Positions 1-8,424 of a stretch of DNA of 64,000 nucleotides are shown in pieces. The notes under the pieces are model-generated. The model saw only the letters and a program-made list of their open reading frames with translations. It had not been told where the DNA came from and did no database searches. How positions within the stretch are numbered: position 1 is the stretch's first letter; the number at the start of each line of letters is the position of its first letter. A program made the position numbers and the translations under genes. Origin of the DNA: Hymenobacter metallilatus (lineage in GTDB: Bacteria > Bacteroidota > Bacteroidia > Cytophagales > Hymenobacteraceae); NCBI RefSeq assembly GCF_003944705.1, contig NZ_RWIS01000015.1, forward strand, positions 62,001-126,000, read 5' to 3'.

Positions 1-315
1 GCCACCCAGCCGGGCCCGCAGCCACACGGGCAGGGCCGTATCCAGGTCGATGGCGCACCAGGCGGTGGCGCGCTGGCCCAGCAGGTACAGCAGCAGGCGC
101 AGGTTGTACTCCACGTAAAACAGCTTGCCCCGCCCAAACCAGCAGCGCAGCCGGTGCTGCCGGTACGGCTGGGGAGTGAGCGGGCGAGAGGCGGGCCACT
201 GCCGCCCCACCAGCAGCACTGCGTAGCCCGCATGGGCCAGTGAGCCGCAGATGCGCTGCATCCGCTGGTCGTAGTTCAGGTCGGTGGTAACGGTAAAAAC
301 CAGGGATGCAGGCAC
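1..315 (-). CDS. Glycosyltransferase (GT-B, N-terminal part), cut by window edge
   Basis: Reading the minus strand from a GTG at 315 gives an open frame to base 1. It begins with a beta-strand (SLVFTVTTDLNYDQRM), then RICGSLAHAGYAVLLVGR, as in the N-terminal Rossmann half of family 4 glycosyltransferases. A later stretch reads FYVEYNLRLLLYLL and then AIDLDTALP, also typical of that half. Only about 105 residues are visible and the C-terminal nucleotide-sugar half lies outside the window. A TAAATTTG element at 369..376 on the minus strand would suit a promoter. GTG at 315 is the first plausible start after it. The substrate cannot be named. The gene diverges from the histidine kinase to its right. 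Confidence 0.6.
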   Translation of the reverse strand, partial: MPASLVFTVTTDLNYDQRMQRICGSLAHAGYAVLLVGRQWPASRPLTPQPYRQHRLRCWFGRGKLFYVEYNLRLLLYLLGQRATAWCAIDLDTALPVWLRARLGG

Positions 316-368
316 AGAAGCAAAACAGGTTCCCGCGGCGGGAAAAGCGGTAGTTTCAGGAATTGTCG

Positions 369-376
369 CAAATTTA
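369..376 (-). promoter_or_regulatory. Bacteroidota -7 promoter element (TAAATTTG)
   Basis: An exact match to TAnnTTTG on the minus strand, about 54 bases upstream of the GTG proposed for the partial glycosyltransferase. It lies in the gap before the divergent histidine kinase gene. Confidence 0.45.
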
Positions 377-436
377 AGAACTTCATCCGGGGCCCGCCCT
401 TCCAGGCCCATCTTCTCCCGCGCATCCCTCCTGTCC

Positions 437-3400
437 ATGTCCATCCTGTCGAATATGCCGGCCGCCGCTCCCTCGCACGGCTCCAGCCTGGCCCCCGAGG
501 TATACCGGGCCTTGTTTGAGGAGTCCTTCGACGGCCTGCTGCTGTACGATGCCACCGGTACCTTACTCGACTGCAACCAGCGGGCCGTGGCCTACCTGGG
601 CACTACCCGGCCCATGCTACTGGGTACCGGCCTGATGGCATTTGCCCTGATTCCGGAACCCTCCTCCCCTATTCAGCTAACATCGGAGCTGCACCTGCGC
701 GAGCAGATTCTGGCCTGCAGCCGCACCGGAGAAGCTGCCTCGTTCCGGTGGAGCGGGCACCGCTCCGATGGGTTGGGCCTGGAAGCCTGGGCCACGCTTA
801 ACCGTATTGGCACCGGCGACACTACCCTGGTGCTGGTGAGCCTGCGCGACATTGTGCAGTACGTACACTCCCCCCTGCCCGCGGAAGCCGACAAACCCAG
901 TACCCTGGATGCTCCTCTCAGCCATTTTTCGCGGGGACAATTTCGCGACGTGCTCAGCCGGGCGGGCATGTGCTACCTGCTGCTGGATAAAGAGGCCCGC
1001 ATTCAGGATGTAAATGAGTATTTCTGCGAGGTGACGGGCCGGCCGGCAGCCACTCTTATCGGGCGCGAGTATTTTACGCTGTTTGCTCCCCAGGCCGAGC
1101 AGGCCCCGCGCCGCTTTGCGTTTCAGCGGGCCATTGAGCAGGAGCAGCTCCAGGACTTTTTTGAACGCTCGTTGCTCACGATATCCGGGCAGGGACGCAC
1201 GTTTTTCTGGCACTCCGAGTTTGAGCGCGACGACCAGGGCACCATCAACGGCATTCTGTTCGTGGGGCGCGACATTACCGACAAGCAGGTGGCCGTGCGC
1301 GCCCTCACCGACAACCGCAACCGCCTGCAGGACTTCCTCGACAACGCCCACGACCTGATTCAGAACCTGAGCATCGATAACCGCTTCCTGTTCGTGAATA
1401 AGGCCTGGAAGGAGAAGCTGGGCTACGAAGATGCCGACCTGCCCCACCTCACCCTCTCCGATATTGTGCACCCCTACTACAAGGCCAAGCTGCTGTATCA
1501 GCTGCGCAACCTGTACAAGGGCGAGAAGGTGAACAAGCTGGAAACGGTATTCCTGACCAAATCGGGCAAGCCGGTGCACCTCATTGGGTCCATCAGCTGC
1601 TCCTGGCAGGACAACGAGCCGGTAAGCACCCGCGCCATTCTGCACGACATTACGGACCGTATCAAGGCCGAGCGGTTGCAAAAGGTATACTACAGCATTG
1701 CCAACCTGGCCATCAGCTCCAAGGATTTGCACTCCCTGTACGGGGCCATTCACCGGGAGCTGAGCAAGATCATCGAAACCAACAACTTCTACATTGCCCT
1801 CTGCGACGAGGCCCGCACCCAGCTGCAGTTTGCCTACTTCGTTGATCAGAACGCCCAGGGCGACCAGAGCATGATGGCGCGGCCGTTTTCCTCGGGGGTA
1901 TCGGAGTACATCATCCGGACGGGGCGGCCGCAGTACCTGCTGCGCGAGGAGCTGCAGGAGCTGATTGCCAACGGCACCATTACGGCCTATGGGCTGATGC
2001 CGGAGGTGATGCTCTGCTCCCCGCTCAGTATCGGGGAGCGGATAATTGGGGTAATTGCGGTGCAGGACTACCAGAAGGCCGATGCCTACGCGCCCACTGA
2101 TATTGAGATTCTGCACTTCATTTCCAACCAAGTGGCCCTGGCCATTGAGCGCAAGCGCAACGAGGTACAGATTCAGAAGCAGAACGCCCGCCTTAACGCC
2201 ATTTTCGAGAGTGGCTCCCACCTGATGTGGTCGGTGGATACCCACTCCCGTCTCTCGTCATTCAACCGCAACTACGCCGCCTACTTCCTGCGCCGCAACG
2301 GGGTGTACCCGGCCCTGAACGTGAACCTCTGGCAAGCCGATGTGGCCCTGATGGAGGAAGATGCCCGCGAGGCCTTCATCGACAATTACCGCAAGGCCTT
2401 TCAGGGCCATCCGCAGCGGTTCGAGGTGCGCCTGCGCGACGCCCGGGGCCTGGACAGCTGGCGGGAAATTTACCTCAACCCCATTTACCTGGACGACGGC
2501 TCCTTCGAGGAAATTTCGGGCATTGCCCACGACATCACCGACAAAAAACGGAGCCAGCTGGAACTGGCCGCCCAGGAAGAGAAGTTCCGGGCCATTTTTG
2601 AGTCGTTTCAGGATGTGTACTACCGCACCGATGGGCACGGCATGATTACCCTGCTCAGTCCTTCGGTGTACGATATGCTGGGCTATACCCCTGAGGAGGC
2701 ACTGGGTAACTACATCGGCAACTATTATATGTACCCCCTGCAGCGGGCCACCCTGCTGGAAGAGGTGCGGCTACACGGAGAGGCGCGCAACTTTGAAATT
2801 GCCATGCGGCACAAGGATGGACACTCGGTGAGCGTGCTGGTAAACGCCCGCCGCGTAACCGATGAGGCCGGCAGTGGCACCGAGGGCATTGCCCGCGACA
2901 TTACGGGCCTGAAGCAGATGCAGGATGATTTGCGCCGGGCGAAGGAAGCGGCCGAGCTGGCTCTGGAAGCGAAAACGCTGTTTCTGGCCAATATGAGCCA
3001 CGAGCTTCGCACGCCCATGAATGGCATCATCGGCATGATTGACCTGCTGCACCAGACGGTGGCCTCCGAGGAGCAGGAAGAATACGTGGATACGCTGCGC
3101 AAGTCGTCGGATGCCCTAATGGCCATTCTGAACGATATCCTGGACCTGTCCAAGATTCAGGCGGGCAAGCTGCAGCTCAACGAGTCGGGCATCGACCTGC
3201 ATTACACCCTGGACAAGATTCACTCCCTGTTTGCCAACCGAGCCAATCAAAAGCACCTCACCTTTACCTACCACATTGCCCCCCACACACCACGCTTCAT
3301 CATTACGGACGAAACCCGCCTGCTCCAGATCCTGAGCAACCTCACCTCCAACGCCATCAAGTTCACGGCTCAGGGTACCGTGAGCATCGTGGTATCCTCC

Positions 3401-4519
3401 ACCGTTACCGATGGAGAGGAGCACGTATTGCGGTTTGCCGTACAAGATTCTGGCATTGGCATCTCCGAGGACAACGAGAAACTACTGTTTACCAACTTCA
3501 CCCAGCTCGACACTACGCCTACCAAAGCCTTTGGTGGTACCGGCCTGGGCTTGGCCATCAGTAAGCAGCTGGCCGAGTTGCTGGGGGGCGAAATCGGGGT
3601 GTACTCCAACGTGGGCGAAGGCTCGACGTTCTGGTTCACGATGCGCTGCCGGGTGGCCCTGAACGAGGAGGAGATTGTGCAGGAACGGCTGCTGGCCCGG
3701 GAGCGGCCCCAGGAGGTGGTTCGCTTCGAAACGGCTCCCAAAGTGCTGCTCGTGGATGATAATCCCATCAACCAGAAGGTGGCTACCCGCCTGCTCGACA
3801 AGCTGGGCTGCGACATTGTGGTGGCCTCGGATGGGTTTGAGGCCATTAGCCGGGCCACGGCCCCGGGCGCCCAGTACAACCTGATTTTCATGGACATCCA
3901 GATGCCGGAAATGGACGGGGTGACGGCCATGAAGGAAATCCGCCAGCGCCTGGGCACCGCCTGCCCGCCTATTGTGGCCATGACGGCCTACTCCATGAAG
4001 GAGGATGCGGAGCGGTTTGTGCAGCAGGGCATGGACGACTACGTTTCCAAGCCCGTGAAAAGCCAGGACCTGTACACCGTGCTGCGCCGCTGGACCGACG
4101 GCCCCCCCCTGGCCGACTCCCTGAAAGCCACGGCTAACGTCCCGCTCCCCGAGCCGGAAGTCGCCCCGGCCCCGGCCGACTGCATCGACCTGGATGTGGT
4201 GGAGCAGCTGCGCCAACTAGGTGGCGGCGAGTTTGCAGCTCAGCTCTACGCCGACTTTGAGCAGGAGGCCGGGCAGGTACTGGCCGAAGCTGCCGAATTG
4301 GTAGCCGCTGGGCAGTACGAGCAGATTTTACCACATTTGCACCAGCTGAAAGGCACTGGATTCACGCTGGGTATCCAGGATATGGCGGAAAGTGCGAAAC
4401 AACTGGAACATGAGTTGAAAAATGGCCGTACGGAGAATACCGTCGAAGAATTTCAACAATTGCTTGGTTTTTTTGCACAATTTAAGGCAGCTTACCCCAC
4501 GCTTACCCAGGCACCCTAG
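437..4519 (+). CDS. Hybrid sensor histidine kinase with PAS/GAF, HisKA, HATPase, REC and HPt domains
   Basis: A 1360-residue multi-step phosphorelay protein. Counting from the ATG at 437: PAS-like domains at about 20-135, 170-290 and 300-410, a GAF domain at about 430-580, and PAS domains at about 590-710 and 720-835. A HisKA box follows (NMSHELRTPMNGI, His855), then a HATPase with its N-box Asn972 and GTGLGLAISK. A receiver domain has Asp1153 in FMDIQMPEMDG and the KP motif, and an HPt domain has His1302 in HLHQLKGTG. No membrane segment or signal peptide is apparent, so it should be cytoplasmic. The frame opens upstream at 284, but that part overlaps the divergent gene's promoter, so the ATG at 437 is preferred (455 is also possible). 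All phosphotransfer residues are present. The inducing signal is unknown. The response regulator at 4601 is the likely partner. Confidence 0.9.
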   Translation: MSILSNMPAAAPSHGSSLAPEVYRALFEESFDGLLLYDATGTLLDCNQRAVAYLGTTRPMLLGTGLMAFALIPEPSSPIQLTSELHLREQILACSRTGEAASFRWSGHRSDGLGLEAWATLNRIGTGDTTLVLVSLRDIVQYVHSPLPAEADKPSTLDAPLSHFSRGQFRDVLSRAGMCYLLLDKEARIQDVNEYFCEVTGRPAATLIGREYFTLFAPQAEQAPRRFAFQRAIEQEQLQDFFERSLLTISGQGRTFFWHSEFERDDQGTINGILFVGRDITDKQVAVRALTDNRNRLQDFLDNAHDLIQNLSIDNRFLFVNKAWKEKLGYEDADLPHLTLSDIVHPYYKAKLLYQLRNLYKGEKVNKLETVFLTKSGKPVHLIGSISCSWQDNEPVSTRAILHDITDRIKAERLQKVYYSIANLAISSKDLHSLYGAIHRELSKIIETNNFYIALCDEARTQLQFAYFVDQNAQGDQSMMARPFSSGVSEYIIRTGRPQYLLREELQELIANGTITAYGLMPEVMLCSPLSIGERIIGVIAVQDYQKADAYAPTDIEILHFISNQVALAIERKRNEVQIQKQNARLNAIFESGSHLMWSVDTHSRLSSFNRNYAAYFLRRNGVYPALNVNLWQADVALMEEDAREAFIDNYRKAFQGHPQRFEVRLRDARGLDSWREIYLNPIYLDDGSFEEISGIAHDITDKKRSQLELAAQEEKFRAIFESFQDVYYRTDGHGMITLLSPSVYDMLGYTPEEALGNYIGNYYMYPLQRATLLEEVRLHGEARNFEIAMRHKDGHSVSVLVNARRVTDEAGSGTEGIARDITGLKQMQDDLRRAKEAAELALEAKTLFLANMSHELRTPMNGIIGMIDLLHQTVASEEQEEYVDTLRKSSDALMAILNDILDLSKIQAGKLQLNESGIDLHYTLDKIHSLFANRANQKHLTFTYHIAPHTPRFIITDETRLLQILSNLTSNAIKFTAQGTVSIVVSSTVTDGEEHVLRFAVQDSGIGISEDNEKLLFTNFTQLDTTPTKAFGGTGLGLAISKQLAELLGGEIGVYSNVGEGSTFWFTMRCRVALNEEEIVQERLLARERPQEVVRFETAPKVLLVDDNPINQKVATRLLDKLGCDIVVASDGFEAISRATAPGAQYNLIFMDIQMPEMDGVTAMKEIRQRLGTACPPIVAMTAYSMKEDAERFVQQGMDDYVSKPVKSQDLYTVLRRWTDGPPLADSLKATANVPLPEPEVAPAPADCIDLDVVEQLRQLGGGEFAAQLYADFEQEAGQVLAEAAELVAAGQYEQILPHLHQLKGTGFTLGIQDMAESAKQLEHELKNGRTENTVEEFQQLLGFFAQFKAAYPTLTQAP

Positions 4520-4600
4520 CTGCTCTTTTCCTCTGCTTCAGGCTTTTACTGCTCACCTCTCTCCCTCAACCCTCACGAACTTCTCTACATCTCCCTCCCC

Positions 4601-4978
4601 ATGGCCGACTCCAAAACGATTCTGATTGCTGAGGACAGCTCCGTTATTCTGAACCTGACTAAAAAAATCCTGGAACTCCAGCGGTACCGTATTGTATCGG
4701 CCAAGAACGGCGGCGAAGTCATCAAACAGATAGAAACCCAGCCCATCGACTGTGTACTGATGGACATCAATATTCCGGTGAAGGATGGCATGGAATGCAC
4801 TCGGGAAATCCGTCGTAACCCGGATCCACGCATTGCCAAAATTCCGGTAATTGCCATTACGGGCAACGCCAACAACTACTCCATGGAACAGTTCCGGGAG
4901 GCGGGCGTAACCGACTATCTGCCCAAGCCCCTGGATTTTGACGCCCTGGTGCGGGTGGTGAAACAGTATGTGGGGTAG
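4601..4978 (+). CDS. Single-domain response regulator (CheY-like)
   Basis: 125 residues, one receiver domain and no output domain. The acidic pair is AED at 10-12, the phospho-acceptor is Asp55 in VLMDINIPVKDG, and YLPKPLDF supplies the conserved Lys. It lies 81 bases after the hybrid kinase on the same strand. It is probably the terminal or branch receiver of that HPt-containing phosphorelay, acting by protein contact rather than DNA binding. The partnership is inferred from position only. Confidence 0.88.
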   Translation: MADSKTILIAEDSSVILNLTKKILELQRYRIVSAKNGGEVIKQIETQPIDCVLMDINIPVKDGMECTREIRRNPDPRIAKIPVIAITGNANNYSMEQFREAGVTDYLPKPLDFDALVRVVKQYVG

Positions 4979-4981
4979 AGG

Positions 4982-5080
4982 GAATTATGAGTTATGAGTG
5001 CTGAATTATGAATTGGCGAGTCGGTAATACTGACTGCCAACGGTTAATTCATACTTTATAATTCAGCACTCATCATTCAA
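4982..5080. repeat. Imperfect inverted repeat (AT-rich palindromic intergenic unit)
   Basis: The left arm, near 4991-5014, reads GAGTGCTGAATTATGAATT. The right arm, near 5046-5073, reads AATTCATACTTTATAATTC and continues AGCACTC. The unit fills the gap between the response regulator and the MBL gene. A related AT-rich palindrome lies at 58860..58943. It could act as a terminator or a MITE-like relic. Confidence 0.6.
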
Positions 5081-5085
5081 ACGAA

Positions 5086-5853
5086 GTGGAAGTAACTTTC
5101 CTCGGTACAGGCACGTCGCAGGGGGTACCTATTATTGGCTGCTCCTGCGCCGTGTGCCGCTCCGTCGACTACCGCGACAAGCGGCTGCGGGTATCGGTGC
5201 ATTTGCAGGTGCAGGGCAAGAGTATTGTTATCGACTCAGGTCCCGACTTCCGGCAGCAGGCGCTGCGGGAGCACCTCAACCACCTCGATGCGCTGGTATT
5301 CACCCACGAGCACAAGGACCACACCGGCGGCCTCGACGATATTCGGGCCTACAATTTCCGGCAGCAGCGGGATATGCCCATACATGCCGAGCCCCGCGTG
5401 CTGGATCAGTTACGGCGCGAGTATGCCTACATTTTCTCCGAGCACAAGTACCCCGGCATCCCGCAGGTACAACTCCACCCCATCCTGAGCGACACCGACA
5501 GTTTTTGGGTGGAAGGAATTGAATTCCAGCCCATTCGGGCGCTACACTACAAGCTGCCGGTGCTGGGCTTCCGGGTGGGCGGCTTCACCTACGTGACGGA
5601 CGCCAACCACCTTGCGCCCGAAGCCTTGGAGCGAATGCGCGGCTCGGAGGTGATTGTGCTCAATGCTCTGCGCCACGAAAAACATATTTCGCACTTTACG
5701 CTGCAGGAGGCTGTGGCCATTCTGGAGGACCTGGCCCCGCGCCGGGCCTACCTCACCCACATCAGCCACCAGCTGGGCCGCCACCGGGAAGTGGAAGCCG
5801 AATTGCCGGACTTTATCCGGCTGGCGTATGATGGGCTGCGGGTGGAGGTGTAA
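5086..5853 (+). CDS. MBL-fold metallo-hydrolase (PhnP-like)
   Basis: 255 residues from a GTG. The N-terminus FLGTGTSQGVP is typical of the PhnP/RNase Z branch of metallo-beta-lactamase folds. The metal motif is THEHKDHTGG (His74, His76, Asp78, His79), with further His in THISHQLG near the C-terminus. A GCSCAVC cluster (Cys19, 21, 24) matches the structural zinc knuckle of PhnP-type cyclic phosphodiesterases. No phosphonate genes are nearby, so the real substrate is open; a cyclic nucleotide or cyclic phosphate ester is a fair guess. The GTG follows a palindromic repeat directly, and no ATG fits the conserved N-terminus. Confidence 0.82.
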   Translation: MEVTFLGTGTSQGVPIIGCSCAVCRSVDYRDKRLRVSVHLQVQGKSIVIDSGPDFRQQALREHLNHLDALVFTHEHKDHTGGLDDIRAYNFRQQRDMPIHAEPRVLDQLRREYAYIFSEHKYPGIPQVQLHPILSDTDSFWVEGIEFQPIRALHYKLPVLGFRVGGFTYVTDANHLAPEALERMRGSEVIVLNALRHEKHISHFTLQEAVAILEDLAPRRAYLTHISHQLGRHREVEAELPDFIRLAYDGLRVEV

Positions 5854-5859
5854 GTAGAT

Positions 5860-6360
5860 ATGCAGTGGGTCCCCTCTCTTGAAGAAGTATTTGTAACGGA
5901 CTTTACCCCAGATGAAGTCCTGCATGTAATACGTGCCAATACAACTGGGACGCATAGTTGGGGTCATCAAGATGCCGCGTTCCGCGGTGTTATTGAGGGC
6001 AGCCCGTTTACCCTTTATCGGCTTTCCCTACTTACCAACTGGGCTACCAGACCACAGATTACTGGCTGGATAGAACCAAATCCACAAGGCCCTGGTGCCA
6101 AGCTTATACTTCAGCAGCAAGCCAGTATGGGCGCATTCTGGAGTGGACTCATTCTCTCTTCCGTACTCGCCGCTTGTATGGCAGCGTTGTTGTGGGCGCC
6201 CATGTTGGAAGCCAACGGGCACCCCGGCTATCTGCTGGTTCCGTTTATACTGCCTTTGTTTGTGCTGGTATTCACTCTGGTTCCCTTCAGACTGGCAGTT
6301 GCAGAGAACCGACATATCCTAACCCGCCTTCTTTTTTTGCAACAGGTTGCCAAAGGTTAG
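5860..6360 (+). CDS. Hypothetical membrane protein with two TM helices
   Basis: 166 residues, not assigned to a family. Residues about 1-80 are soluble and contain a strand-rich stretch (FTLYRLSLLTNWATRPQ, then ITGWIE). Two hydrophobic helices follow: about 91-112 (GLILSSVLAACMAALLWAPM) and 120-140 (YLLVPFILPLFVLVFTLVPF). A basic C-terminal tail ends in FLQQVAKG. It starts six bases after the MBL stop and ends nine bases before the NFACT gene, so the three are probably co-transcribed. Function unknown. Confidence 0.65.
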   Translation: MQWVPSLEEVFVTDFTPDEVLHVIRANTTGTHSWGHQDAAFRGVIEGSPFTLYRLSLLTNWATRPQITGWIEPNPQGPGAKLILQQQASMGAFWSGLILSSVLAACMAALLWAPMLEANGHPGYLLVPFILPLFVLVFTLVPFRLAVAENRHILTRLLFLQQVAKG

Positions 6361-6369
6361 TTTAAAAAC

Positions 6370-7932
6370 ATGCACACCAACTACTACTTCCTGCGCCAGC
6401 TGGCTCCGGCCCTCACGCGGCAGCTGCAAGGCTACCGCGTGGTTACGTGCTTTTCGCAGGAAAAAGATGAGCTGGTGATTGGCCTGACCGATGGCACCGC
6501 CGAATTCTGGTTGAAATGTACGCTGGCAGCCGCAAGCATCCTGCTGGCCCTGCCCGAGTCGTTCCACCGGGCCCGGCAGAACTCCGTGGATTTGCTGCCG
6601 GAGCTGCTGGGGCAGGAAGTAGCTACGGTGGAAGCGTGGCCCCAGGACCGGGTGCTGCAAGCTACTTTCCGGAGCGGGGCTACGCTGGTGTTGAAGCTCT
6701 ACAGCACCCGGCCCAACGCTATTTTCCGGACCCGGCCCGATGCGGCGGCCCAGCTGTTTCATCAGCGCTACCTCCCCGATGCCGAGTTGCAGCCCACGGC
6801 CGCCGTTGCCCCGGACCCGCAGGAGCCAAACCCGCTGAAAGCCTACCCCAGCCTCGGCGACGTGGCGCTGGCGTACCTGCGCACCCAGGGCTACGACCCG
6901 GCTCCCCTGGATACCAAGTGGCAGTTGGTGCGACAGGTAGCGGCAACGCTGGAGCACCCGGCTGCTTTCTACATCACACGCCTGACCGACCGTACCCGCC
7001 TGAGTCTACTGCCGGTGGGCGACGTTGAACTCACTCTGCCAGTCCTGGACCCCATTGGGGCCGTCCGGCGGTTTGTACCCCTGCTGCTGAACCGCCGCGC
7101 CTATGAAGCAGAGTACGCCCAGGTGCGGCAGCTGCTGGAAAAACGTGCCGACGAAGCTGCTACCGCCGCCCAGCACGCCCGTAAGCGTCTGCACGCTCTG
7201 GAACATACCGTGGGCTACCGCCAAACTGCCGATTTGATTATGGCCCACCTCAGCCAGATTCCGGCCGGAGCTACCCAGGTAGAAGTAGTTGATTTCTATC
7301 AGGATAATCAGCCGCGCGTTATCAAGCTTAAGCCCACCGAAACGCCGCAGCGCACCGCCCAACATCTGTATCGGAAAGCTAAAAACCAGCAGCGCGAAAC
7401 CCAGGAGCTGAGTGCCCGGGCCGAGCGGCGGGAGACAGAGGCCCTGGCCGCCCTGGAGCGGCTGGAGGAGCTGGCGGCCCTACCCGCCGGGGAGTTGCGT
7501 ACCCTCCGGCAGTGGCGGAAGCAATACGGCCTCGACCCGGCCGCTGCCAGCAAAGCCCCCCAGGAACTACCATTTAAGGTGTTCGAGGATAGTGGCTTTA
7601 CCATTCTGGTAGGCCGCAGCGCGCCCAACAACGACCTGCTGACCCAGCGCTACGCCCACAAGGACGACCTGTGGCTGCATGCCAAGGATGTAACTGGCTC
7701 GCACGTGGTTATTCGTCACAAAGCCGGGCAGGCCATTCCGCAACCCGTACTGGAGCGGGCGGCCCAGCTGGCGGCGTGGTATTCCCGCCGCAAAAGCGAC
7801 TCACTGTGTCCGGTTACTTATACGCCCAAAAAATTTGTTCGCAAACCCAAGGGCGCGCAGCCGGGCCAGGTAGTAGTGGAGCGGGAGCAAGTGCTGTTAG
7901 TTGTGCCAGCCAACCCATTTGAGCGGGAGTAG
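6370..7932 (+). CDS. rqcH: NFACT family protein, RqcH/Rqc2 homologue (ribosome-associated quality control)
   Basis: 520 residues. NFACT-N spans about 1-240, a long charged helical segment (coiled coil) about 245-405, and NFACT-R about 410-515 (FTILVGRSAPNNDLLT, then HKDDLWLHAKDVTGSH). RqcH binds stalled 50S-peptidyl-tRNA complexes and recruits tRNA-Ala to add degron tails. The DR pair needed for this in characterised homologues appears here as Asp93-Arg94 in PQDRVLQATF. The usual GRHSN loop is replaced by STRPNAI, so the N-domain is divergent, and no NFACT-C segment is evident. The family call is sure; Ala-tailing activity is inferred. Confidence 0.82.
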   Translation: MHTNYYFLRQLAPALTRQLQGYRVVTCFSQEKDELVIGLTDGTAEFWLKCTLAAASILLALPESFHRARQNSVDLLPELLGQEVATVEAWPQDRVLQATFRSGATLVLKLYSTRPNAIFRTRPDAAAQLFHQRYLPDAELQPTAAVAPDPQEPNPLKAYPSLGDVALAYLRTQGYDPAPLDTKWQLVRQVAATLEHPAAFYITRLTDRTRLSLLPVGDVELTLPVLDPIGAVRRFVPLLLNRRAYEAEYAQVRQLLEKRADEAATAAQHARKRLHALEHTVGYRQTADLIMAHLSQIPAGATQVEVVDFYQDNQPRVIKLKPTETPQRTAQHLYRKAKNQQRETQELSARAERRETEALAALERLEELAALPAGELRTLRQWRKQYGLDPAAASKAPQELPFKVFEDSGFTILVGRSAPNNDLLTQRYAHKDDLWLHAKDVTGSHVVIRHKAGQAIPQPVLERAAQLAAWYSRRKSDSLCPVTYTPKKFVRKPKGAQPGQVVVEREQVLLVVPANPFERE

Positions 7933-8424
7933 CCAGGTATAAACTACCGCTACTACCCCGAGCGTCCTCCTTTATATGTTTTCACATATATGATTGGTTT
8001 TTCATGTTGGCTGATAGCCAGCGTGGTACCGGTTTATGTACTAACATGGGTTTGCCACATAGTACTACTATTGGAATAGTAACATAACCATAATTACAAT
8101 ATTCTTGCTTTACAAAATACAAGTATAAGAATAACCATAAGCTCAACGGTACTCACCACAACCAAGACAATAGACCTTGGCTGCAATACCTATTCTCTTT
8201 CAACATATTATGAAGTTACGCGCTTTTACAAAGCGCATTAACAAACTCAGTATAGCAGTATTTTAATTATTCAAATACAATTTATAACATACAGCACAAT
8301 TTATTGCGACACTGAAAATGTTCTATATCATTGCAGCGAATAAGGTACTATAGTGGATAGTGTCAGTTGTTGATTTTCAGCTGAGTTGGGCTCGTAACAG
8401 TTTCACCTTCTTTTCCTGTATTGT
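7933..8424. other. AT-rich intergenic region without a gene
   Basis: About 490 bases with strikingly low GC compared with both neighbours. No coding frame with recognisable content was found on either strand. It holds small hairpins: TATATG...CATATA near 7972-7989 and GCGCTTTTACAAAGCGC near 8220-8236. It probably contains the promoter and a long leader for the secreted lectin-like gene, or is the scar of an insertion. No clean TAnnTTTG match lies just before 8425. Confidence 0.5.
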
